DNA of 64,000 nucleotides from NCBI RefSeq assembly GCF_023016805.1, contig NZ_JALKCH010000013.1:1-64000 (forward strand), read 5' to 3'. The notes beneath the pieces were generated by a model that saw nothing but the letters and a program-made list of their open reading frames with translations, was not told where the DNA came from and made no database searches. The stretch's first letter is position 1. Every line of letters begins with the position of its first letter. The position numbers and the translations under genes were made by a program. Below, piece after piece: positions 37,842 through 45,265 of the stretch. Origin of the DNA: Ancylobacter crimeensis (lineage in GTDB: Bacteria; Pseudomonadota; Alphaproteobacteria; Rhizobiales; Xanthobacteraceae).

Positions 37842-38549
37842 TCACGCCGCCGCCGCTTCGGGGGCCGTGGCACCGGCAAGGCGGGCCGCAAGCCGCCGCT
37901 CCACTTCGGCCTCAAAGGCGGCTTCACGTTCGGCCTCACGCGCCGCGCGCTCACGGTCACGCTCTGCCCGCTCATGGCGAATGCGGTCCTCAAGCTCCTG
38001 CTTCTCCGTCTCCCTCGCGAGATACTTCCGCGTCATCGCCAGCGGACGGAAGCGCCACATGAGGCGAAGCCAGAGCTGATGCAGACGCCAGTAGCGCACC
38101 CCCACCACAAGGTCGCGCAAGAGGAGAACAATGAGCCCGAGGGTGAGAAGCGGGATGCCGATGGCGCACCACGGATAATGACCAATCCGCTGCACCCCTG
38201 CGGACGGCCCGGAACGGCGCAGCAGATCGTCCATAGAGTAAGAAAAGTCAAAGTGCCCCACACTCACCAGAAGCGTTCCCGGCCCTTCATCGGTCTCGCG
38301 GTCGAAGACCCCTTCCCACTCCATGGCAAGACTGCCGATGAAGGGCAGCTTCACTATGGGCAGCACGTCAATGCGCCGCGCCACCTCGTCAATGAAGGCA
38401 TCCTGCTCGGCCTTGCTCGGCACCGGCAGGGCACCCTTCCTCACCCGCTCAACCTCCTCGGAGACAGCGGCAGAGGCCCGCTGATAAACGGCTTCAGGCA
38501 TGGCTTCAGGAGCCGCGAGAGGGGCGGCGGAAGAGGTCGTTACGGTCAT
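37842..38549 (-). CDS. Unknown membrane protein with charged coiled-coil tail
   Basis: About 235 residues, not recognised. A soluble N-terminal ~110 residues contains IDVLPIVKLPFIGSLAMEWEG-type segments and SVGHFDFSYSMDDLLRR. One strong membrane segment follows (AIGIPLLTLGLIVLLLRDLV, near residues 135-155). After it comes a 60-residue Arg/Glu/Ala-rich helix, likely a cytoplasmic coiled coil. It is the first gene of the element's minus-strand operon. Starts at 38549 (MTVTTSS) and 38615 are both possible, and neither shows a ribosome binding site. Roles in excluding phage or anchoring the ParB-like protein are conceivable but not shown. Confidence 0.7.
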   Translation of the reverse strand: MTVTTSSAAPLAAPEAMPEAVYQRASAAVSEEVERVRKGALPVPSKAEQDAFIDEVARRIDVLPIVKLPFIGSLAMEWEGVFDRETDEGPGTLLVSVGHFDFSYSMDDLLRRSGPSAGVQRIGHYPWCAIGIPLLTLGLIVLLLRDLVVGVRYWRLHQLWLRLMWRFRPLAMTRKYLARETEKQELEDRIRHERAERDRERAAREAEREAAFEAEVERRLAARLAGATAPEAAAA

Positions 38550-38837
38550 GTTGAGGGGAGCCTTACGCGCTACGTCCGGGCGCCGGGAGGGCGCTCTGAG
38601 ATGACGGACGGTCATCTGAATAGGGGGCGAGGATTTCCGAGGTCCAACAAGTTTTTTGAGTCCAAGCCGGGGATGGACTCACTAAGGTGATGGAGGGCGG
38701 GAACGGTCCTGTAGGTCTCCGCTGCTCTCGTGGTTTATTCGCGCAGTTGCCGGCTCTTGATCTCGGAAAGGGGACAGACGCCCCCTCGGAGGTACGCAAA
38801 GAGCTATCCAAGCGCCCCGCCATCGTCGGCTACCTGC

Positions 38838-39269
38838 CTAGTCGCAAGAGCCGAATAGCACCGAAACAGCCACGTAATCCGGTAATACCTCCATCGAAGA
38901 AATTACCATCAGCATCTTTTCCTCTGTAGATACCACCGCCCGAACTGTGGCGCCTGTGCAACTTATGTTCCCTGTTGCTTCGCTGAAAACGCAGTACATG
39001 TCCTTGCGCATGTCGTTACCGGAAAACGTACCGTATCCGTGCGGCTCCCCGCTGATTGTGTTGGGGAGTGCGATGTCAACTTTAAGTGACTGGACCCCAG
39101 TGAGTTGGTACGCTTTCAACGTGGGTGGGGTTCCCTCACGCGTGATGGATTTGCCCTCGTGCACTCTGCATGACCAGTTTGTTTTACTGAGCGGCACCGC
39201 GCGCGCTTCGCTCATCTGGCCGACAACAAGATGCAACGCCAATGTGCACCGAACCAACCCGTTTGACAT
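38838..39269 (-). CDS. Predicted exported Cys-containing protein of the element
   Basis: A 143-residue protein, not recognised. The first ~24 residues (MSNGLVRCTLALHLVVGQMS then EARA) look like a signal peptide ending in an Ala-x-Ala site. The mature part has four cysteines (WSCRV, MYCVF, ISCTG and GSCD at the end), suggesting two disulfides in the periplasm. Codon use is clearly less GC-biased than in neighbours, a sign of foreign origin. ATG 39269 has GGGGG upstream; a TTG lies one codon earlier. It is separated from the operon by ~220 bases and probably has its own promoter. Confidence 0.6.
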   Translation of the reverse strand: MSNGLVRCTLALHLVVGQMSEARAVPLSKTNWSCRVHEGKSITREGTPPTLKAYQLTGVQSLKVDIALPNTISGEPHGYGTFSGNDMRKDMYCVFSEATGNISCTGATVRAVVSTEEKMLMVISSMEVLPDYVAVSVLFGSCD

Positions 39270-39455
39270 CAAGTCTTATTCCCCCGCCGTAGCCGTACTA
39301 TGCCACCTTATCCCGAAAGGGAAAGTGGCGTGAGGTGGCGGGGCTGGGAGGCGCCCTAACCCCCTCGGATTGCGGTTCTAGAGCGTCGGTTATTCCTCTT
39401 CAGCAAGGGCGTTTCTTCTACCTATAGTGGGTGATTTGATCATGAGATACTACAT

Positions 39456-40109
39456 CTATGCATCAACGCCTCCTAGTGCCCGATAGACGCTTCCACGACC
39501 TATCCCCAACTCCTTGGCAACCTGCGTCACCGTCATCCCCTGCGCATGCAGCCGCCGCGCATCCTCCGCCTTGGCCCTCGCGGTCGGCTTGCGTCCGAGG
39601 TAGCGACCCTCCGCCTTGGCCTTGGCGATGCCCTCCTTCTGTCGCTCAAGCATCATCTCGCGTTCGAACTGTGCGAACCCCGCGAAGATGTTCAGGATCA
39701 GCCGCCCCGTGGCGCTGCGCGTATCGACCGTCTCGCCCCCGAGGTTCAGCACACGAAGGCTGACGCCCTTGGCTTCAAGCTCCTTCACGACCTCCCAAAG
39801 GTTGATCGTCGAGCGCGCCAGTCGGTCAATCTTGGTGACGACGAGCGTGTCCCCTTCGCGAACGTAGTCCATCGCGCGCGCCAGCACGGGACGCTCGCCC
39901 ACGGACGATGCCTGTTCGGTGAAGACCCTGCCGCATCCTGCCGCCTCAAGGTCACGGCGCTGGGCGTCGAGCCCGGCCATCTGTTCGGCCGTTGAGGTGC
40001 GCCCGTAGCCGACCAGTATCGGAGCTGGGGGCGGCATGGGCGTGCCATTGGGCACCGCCATTCCCTCTGCTTGATGTGGCGCCGTTTTCCTACGCCCCCG
40101 CCGTGCCAT
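39456..40109 (-). CDS. Serine recombinase (resolvase/invertase family)
   Basis: A 217-residue small serine recombinase. The nucleophile Ser is in LVGYGRTSTAEQMAGLDAQR near residue 39. The conserved VTKIDRLARSTINLWEVV and NIFAGFAQFEREMMLERQKEGIA-type helix follow. A C-terminal Hin-like helix-turn-helix (MTVTQVAKELGIGRGSVYRA) ends the protein. The first ~30 residues are a basic, Pro-rich extension. It lies at the distal end of the element, with repeated GCGTCCA motifs just upstream. It may resolve element multimers or invert a segment; no invertible cargo is visible. Confidence 0.93.
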   Translation of the reverse strand: MARRGRRKTAPHQAEGMAVPNGTPMPPPAPILVGYGRTSTAEQMAGLDAQRRDLEAAGCGRVFTEQASSVGERPVLARAMDYVREGDTLVVTKIDRLARSTINLWEVVKELEAKGVSLRVLNLGGETVDTRSATGRLILNIFAGFAQFEREMMLERQKEGIAKAKAEGRYLGRKPTARAKAEDARRLHAQGMTVTQVAKELGIGRGSVYRALGGVDA

Positions 40110-40123
40110 CGTAGAACCCTTTC

Positions 40124-40190
40124 GCGTCCAAAAAGTCTAGGCATGAGAGTCGGCCGCGTCCAGAATGTCAACCCCTATTCTATTGGACGC
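40124..40190. repeat. GCGTCCA motif cluster upstream of the serine recombinase
   Basis: GCGTCCA occurs at 40124-40130 and 40156-40162, and inverted (TGGACGC) at 40184-40190. The latter two flank an inner GAAT/ATTC pair, making a 35-base imperfect dyad. The position directly upstream of the recombinase gene fits a res-type recombination site or an operator. The rest of 40191-40547 contains no gene that I can support. Confidence 0.5.
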
Positions 40191-40488
40191 GATTGGGCAC
40201 CGAACCGGACACGTCCACATGGGCAGGGTCTATTGGGCGCCGTGTGCCGTTCGCTCGCTCCCCGAGCACAGGCCTGCACGTCGCTTGCCCCCGGCGTCAC
40301 GTGTTTTTGAGCTATTCCGTGTGTCCGTGCGGAGGGGCGGTGGGGGGAATTTGCGCGGTTCTCTATATCTCGATGCCCACTCAGATTTTTCCCGGAAATT
40401 GCCGGGGGTGATGCGGCCGCACCGGGCTGATGGGTGCGGTGGCTTCGGTTGACAGCCGTCGGCCTGTGGTACATACCGTTGCTACAAA

Positions 40489-40500
40489 ATCAAAACTGGC
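40489..40500 (+). repeat. Candidate integrase arm-type site, right end
   Basis: TTGCTACAAAAT, identical to 34321-34332 and in the same orientation, 47 bases inside the right att copy. It is embedded in AT-rich DNA (40480-40545), as expected for an att arm region. Confidence 0.6.
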
Positions 40501-40547
40501 TGTCAGAAAAAGTATTTATATATCAATGAATTGTTGGGAATTTCTGC

Positions 40548-40574
40548 GAGTTCAATCCTCTCTCGCAGCACCAT
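40548..40574 (+). repeat. att site, distal copy (27 bp)
   Basis: Perfect copy of 34238-34264. It marks the right boundary of the integrated element. Chromosomal DNA resumes after it. Confidence 0.95.
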
Positions 40575-40731
40575 CGAAAATCCAACAAAATCAAAGAGCT
40601 AGACCCGCAGCGTGCGTCACGCGGCATTGGCTTCTGTCTGTTTCCCGGACGGATTGCCGGTGCTTGCCCAATCCGTGCGGGAACGCCGGCAGGGCCGGAT
40701 CGTTGATCCTCGACACAGAGGAGACGATGCC

Positions 40732-40968
40732 ATGGTCGATCCCACCCCGCCGATCACCCCGCCGCCCGGTCCGGATATTCCACCGCCCGCCGAATCGCCG
40801 GATAGCCCGCCTGTTCCGATCGAGGAGCCTGTGCCGAGCGATGATCCGGACATCGTGCCGAATATCGACCAGCCGGAAATCCTGCCCGGAGAAACGCCGC
40901 CGGAACTGCCCCCGGACAGTCTTCCCCCCGATGTCCAGCCGCCCAGCCAGCCGCCGCCGTCCTTCTGA
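40732..40968 (+). CDS. Small Pro-rich acidic protein
   Basis: A 78-residue protein made almost wholly of Pro, Asp, Glu, Ser and Ile (VDPTPPITPPPGPDIPPP), with no signal peptide and no Lys or Arg. GAGGAG lies upstream of ATG 40732, so it is likely translated. It must be disordered. It stands between the element's right end and the dehydrogenase gene. Small Pro-rich frames of this kind occur in several Hyphomicrobiales; the function is unknown. Confidence 0.7.
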   Translation: MVDPTPPITPPPGPDIPPPAESPDSPPVPIEEPVPSDDPDIVPNIDQPEILPGETPPELPPDSLPPDVQPPSQPPPSF

Positions 40969-40994
40969 CGGGAGGGTAGAATCGGTCCGATGAG

Positions 40995-42068
40995 GTGGAC
41001 AGTGAGGCCAGTCAGTCCGAAGGGGCCGGCGTTCGGCGAGGCGGGGCGGAGCCGGTCTCGCTGGTGCCGGTCATCGCCGTGAGCCGCTCCGCGCAGGCGC
41101 GCGCTTTCTGGACGATGGGCGAAGGGCTCGGCGCGCTTCGGGACGAGGCGCTGGCGCCTCCCGCCGACGGCGAGGTCGAGGTCGAGACGCTGTTCTCCGG
41201 CGTCAGTCGCGGCTCGGAGGGGCTCGTCTTCGCCGGCCGGGTGCCGCAAGAGGAATGGCAACGGATGCGGGCGCCGTTTCAGGCCGGCGATTTTCCAGCG
41301 CCGGTGAAATATGGCTACTGCCTTGCCGGCCGCATCGCGTCCGGTTCGCCGGGTGCCGGCAGGTTGGTTTTCGTGCTGCACCCGCATCAGGATCGCTTCG
41401 TCGTTCCGGCGGACGCGGCTATACCGGTTCCCGAAGGAGTGCCGGCGGCGCGGGCGGTGCTGGCGGCGAATATGGAGACGGCGCTTAACGGGCTGTGGGA
41501 TTCCGCTGCCGGACCGGGCGACCGGATCGTCGTCGTCGGTGCCGGCGCGGTGGGGCTGCTTGTCGGGTTCCTCGCCGCCGCGCTGCCGGGTGCCGAGGTT
41601 ACGATGGTCGACACTGACCCCGCCCGCCGCGATACGGCTGCCCGGCTCGGCCTTGGTTTCGCCTTGCCGCAGGAGGCGCCGTGCGATGCGGATGTCGTAT
41701 TTCATGCCAGCGCCAGCGCCGCCGGGCTCACCACGGCGATCGGCGCCGCGGGCCGCGAGGCTGCGATTGTCGAGATGAGCTGGTACGGGGAAGGTATGAT
41801 CGCCGTTCCGCTCGGCGGCGCGTTCCATGCCGGGCGGCTGAGGCTGATCGCGAGCCAGGTGGGGCAGGTGTCTCCCAGCCGTCGGCCGCGATGGAGCCAT
41901 CGGCGGCGGCTCGTGAAGGCACTCGAACTGCTGCGCGACCCCCGGCTCGATGCGCTGCTCGGCAGGCCGGTGCCCTTTGCCGAACTGCCGGCGCGCTTCG
42001 CCGCGATGCTGGCAGGGCGCGATCCGTGCCCGCTGGTGGTCTATCCGGCGGGCGAAGGGCTGATCTGA
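40995..42068 (+). CDS. Zinc-type alcohol dehydrogenase-like protein (MDR superfamily)
   Basis: A 357-residue medium-chain dehydrogenase. The GroES-like part contains VETLFSGVSRGSEGLVFAGR and PVKYGYCLAGRIASG. The Rossmann part begins VVVGAGAVGLLVGFLAAALPG, with an acidic VDTDPAR for NAD. The classical structural-zinc Cys cluster is absent. The GVSRGSE...KYGY pattern resembles the BchC-like branch. It precedes a PTPS-like gene by 13 bases, so it belongs to a pterin-like cluster and may oxidise or reduce a side chain there. The likely start is GTG 40995; later in-frame starts are possible. Confidence 0.85.
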   Translation: MDSEASQSEGAGVRRGGAEPVSLVPVIAVSRSAQARAFWTMGEGLGALRDEALAPPADGEVEVETLFSGVSRGSEGLVFAGRVPQEEWQRMRAPFQAGDFPAPVKYGYCLAGRIASGSPGAGRLVFVLHPHQDRFVVPADAAIPVPEGVPAARAVLAANMETALNGLWDSAAGPGDRIVVVGAGAVGLLVGFLAAALPGAEVTMVDTDPARRDTAARLGLGFALPQEAPCDADVVFHASASAAGLTTAIGAAGREAAIVEMSWYGEGMIAVPLGGAFHAGRLRLIASQVGQVSPSRRPRWSHRRRLVKALELLRDPRLDALLGRPVPFAELPARFAAMLAGRDPCPLVVYPAGEGLI

Positions 42069-42081
42069 GGAGAGACCACAT

Positions 42082-42483
42082 ATGTATGCCGTCGAGGTGC
42101 GCGATCATATCATGGTGGCCCATTCCTTCCGGGGCGAGACCTTCGGCCCGGCTCAGGCGCTGCATGGGGCGACCTTCGTGGTGGATGTCGCCTTCTTCCG
42201 TGCGGCGCTGGATGCCGATGGCGTCGTGGTCGACATCGGCCTTGCCCATGAGGCGCTGAAGGCGGTGCTCGGTCCGCTGAATTACCGCAATCTCGACGAG
42301 CTGGATGCCTTTGCCGGGCGCAACAGCACCACTGAGGCGCTGGCCCGGCACATCTTCGAGGGGGTGGAGGCCGCGATCCGGGATGGCCGGCTCGGACCGG
42401 GCGCAGTCGAGATCGCGCGGCTCCGGGTGACGCTGCATGAGAGCCATGTCGCCCGCGCGTGGTATGAGGCGGACGTTGCCTGA
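42082..42483 (+). CDS. 6-pyruvoyltetrahydropterin synthase/QueD-like protein, divergent active site
   Basis: A 133-residue T-fold protein of the PTPS/QueD family. The first zinc His is His14 (VAHSFRG) and the second His28 (ALHGATF). The third ligand of the usual LHGHSF motif is Ala30, and the catalytic Cys that normally precedes this motif is missing. The conserved NSTTEALARHIFE segment and the C-terminal HESHVARAWYE with its Glu remain. It may act on a pterin or similar heterocycle with altered chemistry, or only bind one. It lies 13 bases after the dehydrogenase, with glycosyltransferase and methyltransferase genes following. Confidence 0.88.
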   Translation: MYAVEVRDHIMVAHSFRGETFGPAQALHGATFVVDVAFFRAALDADGVVVDIGLAHEALKAVLGPLNYRNLDELDAFAGRNSTTEALARHIFEGVEAAIRDGRLGPGAVEIARLRVTLHESHVARAWYEADVA

Positions 42484-42560
42484 GCAGCGCCTGCACCGCG
42501 ACGCATCTTGGCCGGGTCGGGATCTTGCGCAAAGCGCCGGGCGCGCCATGTCCCCCTGAA

Positions 42561-43673
42561 ATGTCTTCCGTCCCCGATCGCTCGCCGGATATCGCCGCCT
42601 TGTCCGCTTCCTGCTGTTCGCTCGCTTTCGCCATCCCCGGCGATATCGAAACGCCCACCGGCGGCTATGGCTATGACCGCCGGCTGATCGCGGAATTGCG
42701 CAAACTCGGCTGGGAGGTGGCGCATGTGCCGCTGCCCGGCAGCTATCCCTTCCCGGACGAGGCGGCGCGGGCGGCGACGCGGGAGCGGCTGGCGCAGGTG
42801 CCGGCCGGCGTGCCGCTGCTGGTGGACGGCCTCGCCTTCGCCGTCATGGCCGAGGAGGCGGCGGTGCTGGCGGGACGGCGGCCGCTGGTCGCGCTCGTGC
42901 ATCACCCTCTGGCGCATGAGACGGGACTCGACCCCGCCATCGCCGCGAAGCTGCGGGCCAGCGAGGGCGAGGCACTGGGTTTCGCTCGTGCCGTCATCGT
43001 CACCAGTCCGGCGACGGCGCAGGCACTGGCTTCGGAATTCAGGGTCGCGCCGGAGAAGATCACCGTTGCGGTGCCGGGCACCGATCCCGTCCCGCCGGCG
43101 CGCGGTTCCGGCGGGCCGGGCGTGCGGATGCTGAGCGTGGGCTCGCTGCTGCCCCGCAAGGGACATCTCGATTTGGTGACGGCGCTGGCAAGTCTTACCG
43201 CTCTCGACTGGAGCCTCGACATCGTGGGCGGCGGCGGGCTCGATCCGCCCTATGCGCGGATGCTGGTGCGCGCGGTGGAGGAGGCGGGGTTGACGGAGCG
43301 CATCAGCCTGCGCGGAGCGTTGAAGCGCGATGCGCTCGACGCGCTCTATGACGGCGCCGACCTCTTCGTGCTGGCCTCGCATTATGAGGGCTACGGCATG
43401 GCCTATATGGAAGCCGTCGCCCACGGCCTTCCGGTGGTCGGCACCACCGGGGGCGCGATTGCCGAGACGGTGGGCAGCGCGGCCGAACTGGTCGCGCCCG
43501 GCGACGTTCCTGCTTTGCGCGACGTGCTGGCGCGGCTGCTGGCCGAGCCGGCCGCGCGGGAGAGGCTCGCCGTCCGGGCGCGAGAGGCCGCCAGCGCGCT
43601 GCCGTGCTGGCCCGACACCGCCCGGCGGGTCGCGGGCGCGATCGCGGGGCTTGCTGCCGGAGCGCGCGGATGA
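42561..43673 (+). CDS. Glycosyltransferase family 4
   Basis: A 370-residue GT-B retaining glycosyltransferase. The N-terminal acceptor domain begins FAIPGDIETPTGGYGYDRRL. The nucleotide-sugar domain has MLSVGSLLPRKGHLDLVTAL near residue 190 and the E-x7-E motif in SHYEGYGMAYMEAVAHGLP. Its acceptor may be the product of the PTPS-like and RibD-like enzymes of this cluster. ATG 42561 is preferred to a TTG at 42525. Its stop overlaps the methyltransferase start (ATGA). Confidence 0.92.
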   Translation: MSSVPDRSPDIAALSASCCSLAFAIPGDIETPTGGYGYDRRLIAELRKLGWEVAHVPLPGSYPFPDEAARAATRERLAQVPAGVPLLVDGLAFAVMAEEAAVLAGRRPLVALVHHPLAHETGLDPAIAAKLRASEGEALGFARAVIVTSPATAQALASEFRVAPEKITVAVPGTDPVPPARGSGGPGVRMLSVGSLLPRKGHLDLVTALASLTALDWSLDIVGGGGLDPPYARMLVRAVEEAGLTERISLRGALKRDALDALYDGADLFVLASHYEGYGMAYMEAVAHGLPVVGTTGGAIAETVGSAAELVAPGDVPALRDVLARLLAEPAARERLAVRAREAASALPCWPDTARRVAGAIAGLAAGARG

Positions 43674-44470
43674 GCAGCTTTTCCGCTGATTGGCTCGCTT
43701 TGCGCGAGCCGGCGGACCTCCGGGCGCGATCGCGTGATCTGGCGCAGGGTCTCGCCTTGCGCTGGGTGGGCGGGCGGATCGTCGATCTCGGCGCCGGCAC
43801 CGGGGCCAACCTGCGGGCGCTGGCGCCGCTGCTGCCCGGTCCGCAGCACTGGTGCCTCGTGGACCATGACACGGCGCTGCTGACGGTGGCGGCCGGGCGC
43901 CGGGTCCGCGATGCCGGCGGCGGCGCGGTTACGATCGAGACCCGCCGGCTCGATCTCGCGGCACCGGGGTGGGAGGCGGCGCTGACAGGGGCCGACCTCG
44001 TCACCTGCTCGGCGCTGCTCGATCTTGCCGGTGCCGCGCTTCTCGGCCGGCTGGTCGAGGCTGTGTGCCGGGCGCGGGCCGCCTTCCTCGCCGTGTTGAG
44101 CGTGGACGGGATGGACGACCTCATGCCGGCTGACCCGCTCGACAACGCGGTGCTCGACGCCTTCCATGCCGATATGCGGCGCGACAAGGGGCTTGGCGCC
44201 GGACTTGGCATCACCGCACCGGGCCTTGCCGCGCGGATGTTCGCCGAGGCCGGCTATCGGGTCGCCACCGCGCCATCTGACTGGAGGATCGCCGCGCGGG
44301 ACGAGCCGGAACTGGCGCGGGCGCTGATAGAGGGCTGGGCCAAGGTGGCGGCGGGGCGGCTTGACGATGCGGCCTGCGCGGCCTGGCGCCGGCGGCGCGA
44401 GGGCGAGGTCGCTGCCGGTTCACTCGAGATCCGGGTGGGCCATCTCGATGTGCTCGCCTGTCCCGCCTGA
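43670..44470 (+). CDS. Class I SAM-dependent methyltransferase
   Basis: A 266-residue methyltransferase. Motif I is IVDLGAGTGANLRALA near residue 45, and the acidic CLVDHDTALL follows as the SAM ribose-binding strand. A later LVTCSALLDL corresponds to motif IV. It overlaps the glycosyltransferase by four bases and so is translated with it. Its last 51 bases overlap the end of the convergent RibD-like gene. It probably methylates the small-molecule product of the cluster. Confidence 0.9.
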   Translation: MSSFSADWLALREPADLRARSRDLAQGLALRWVGGRIVDLGAGTGANLRALAPLLPGPQHWCLVDHDTALLTVAAGRRVRDAGGGAVTIETRRLDLAAPGWEAALTGADLVTCSALLDLAGAALLGRLVEAVCRARAAFLAVLSVDGMDDLMPADPLDNAVLDAFHADMRRDKGLGAGLGITAPGLAARMFAEAGYRVATAPSDWRIAARDEPELARALIEGWAKVAAGRLDDAACAAWRRRREGEVAAGSLEIRVGHLDVLACPA

Positions 44471-45256
44471 GCCGTTCACCGCGAAGTCGCAGTCGAACAG
44501 CACGTCGCCGCCCAGCGCGAAGATGCGGGTTGGTGGACGCTCGCAATCCGACAGATGGCGGGGGTGGCGCAGGGTGAAGCCGGACGGGCCGTCGCCCATC
44601 AGCAGCGGGGCGACGATGAGGTGCAGCCGATCCAGCGCGCCGCTGTCGATGAAGCGCGAGACCGTTTCCGCCCCGCCCTCGATGAGCAGGCGCGCCAGCC
44701 CCACGGCGTGGAGGGCGGCGGCGAGGTCGGCCGGGGCGAAGCCGTCTGCCGTTTCCGTCACGCGGACCACCTCGACGCCTGCCGGCAGGTCCACCGCCGC
44801 GTCACGGCCCACCAGCACCACGCGGCGGGCGCCGTCTTCGCGGAACAAGGCAAGGTCGCCCGGCACCCGGCCGCGCCGGTCGATCACCACCCGCGCCGGG
44901 TTGGGCGCGTGGTCGTGGCGCTCGACATGGCGCACGTCGAGCCGGGGATTGTCGGCAAGCGCGGTGGAGGCGCCGATGACGACCGCATCGACCAGAGCGC
45001 GCAACCGGTGCAGATGGCAGATGCCGCGCCGGCCATTGATGTATTTGGACTCGCCGAAGCTGTTGGCTATGCGTCCGTCCAGCGATTGGCCGAGCTGGGC
45101 GATGACGAAGGGACGGCTCTCGCCGGCATGCACGAGCGGGGCGAACAGGCTGTCGCGCGGCACGAGACGTGGTTCGCCGGCCCGCCGTGCGGCCCCCAGC
45201 ACCTGCCAGGCCTCCGAACTCTCGTCGCGGGCGCTTCGGTCGGCATCGAAGGACAT
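44420..45256 (-). CDS. RibD C-terminal-type reductase (pyrimidine/pterin reductase-like)
   Basis: A 278-residue member of the RibD reductase/dihydrofolate reductase-like superfamily without the deaminase domain. AQLGQSLDGRIA and INGRRGICHLHRLRALVDAV open the fold. LLIEGGAETVSRFIDSG near residue 195 is the NADPH-binding motif. It would reduce a ribosylaminopyrimidine- or pterin-like ring. It is convergent with the methyltransferase and head-to-tail with the SDR gene nine bases upstream, so it belongs to the same functional cluster by position. Confidence 0.9.
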   Translation of the reverse strand: MSFDADRSARDESSEAWQVLGAARRAGEPRLVPRDSLFAPLVHAGESRPFVIAQLGQSLDGRIANSFGESKYINGRRGICHLHRLRALVDAVVIGASTALADNPRLDVRHVERHDHAPNPARVVIDRRGRVPGDLALFREDGARRVVLVGRDAAVDLPAGVEVVRVTETADGFAPADLAAALHAVGLARLLIEGGAETVSRFIDSGALDRLHLIVAPLLMGDGPSGFTLRHPRHLSDCERPPTRIFALGGDVLFDCDFAVNGSGGTGEHIEMAHPDLE

Positions 45257-45265
45257 TGCGGCCGC

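Noticed and set aside
38687-38929. 80-codon plus-strand frame in the element
   Set aside because: No domain and no ribosome binding site; it overlaps the exported-protein gene on the other strand and is likely chance.
38947-39333. 128-codon plus-strand frame in the element
   Set aside because: Antisense to the predicted exported protein, whose signal peptide and cysteines make the minus strand the better reading.
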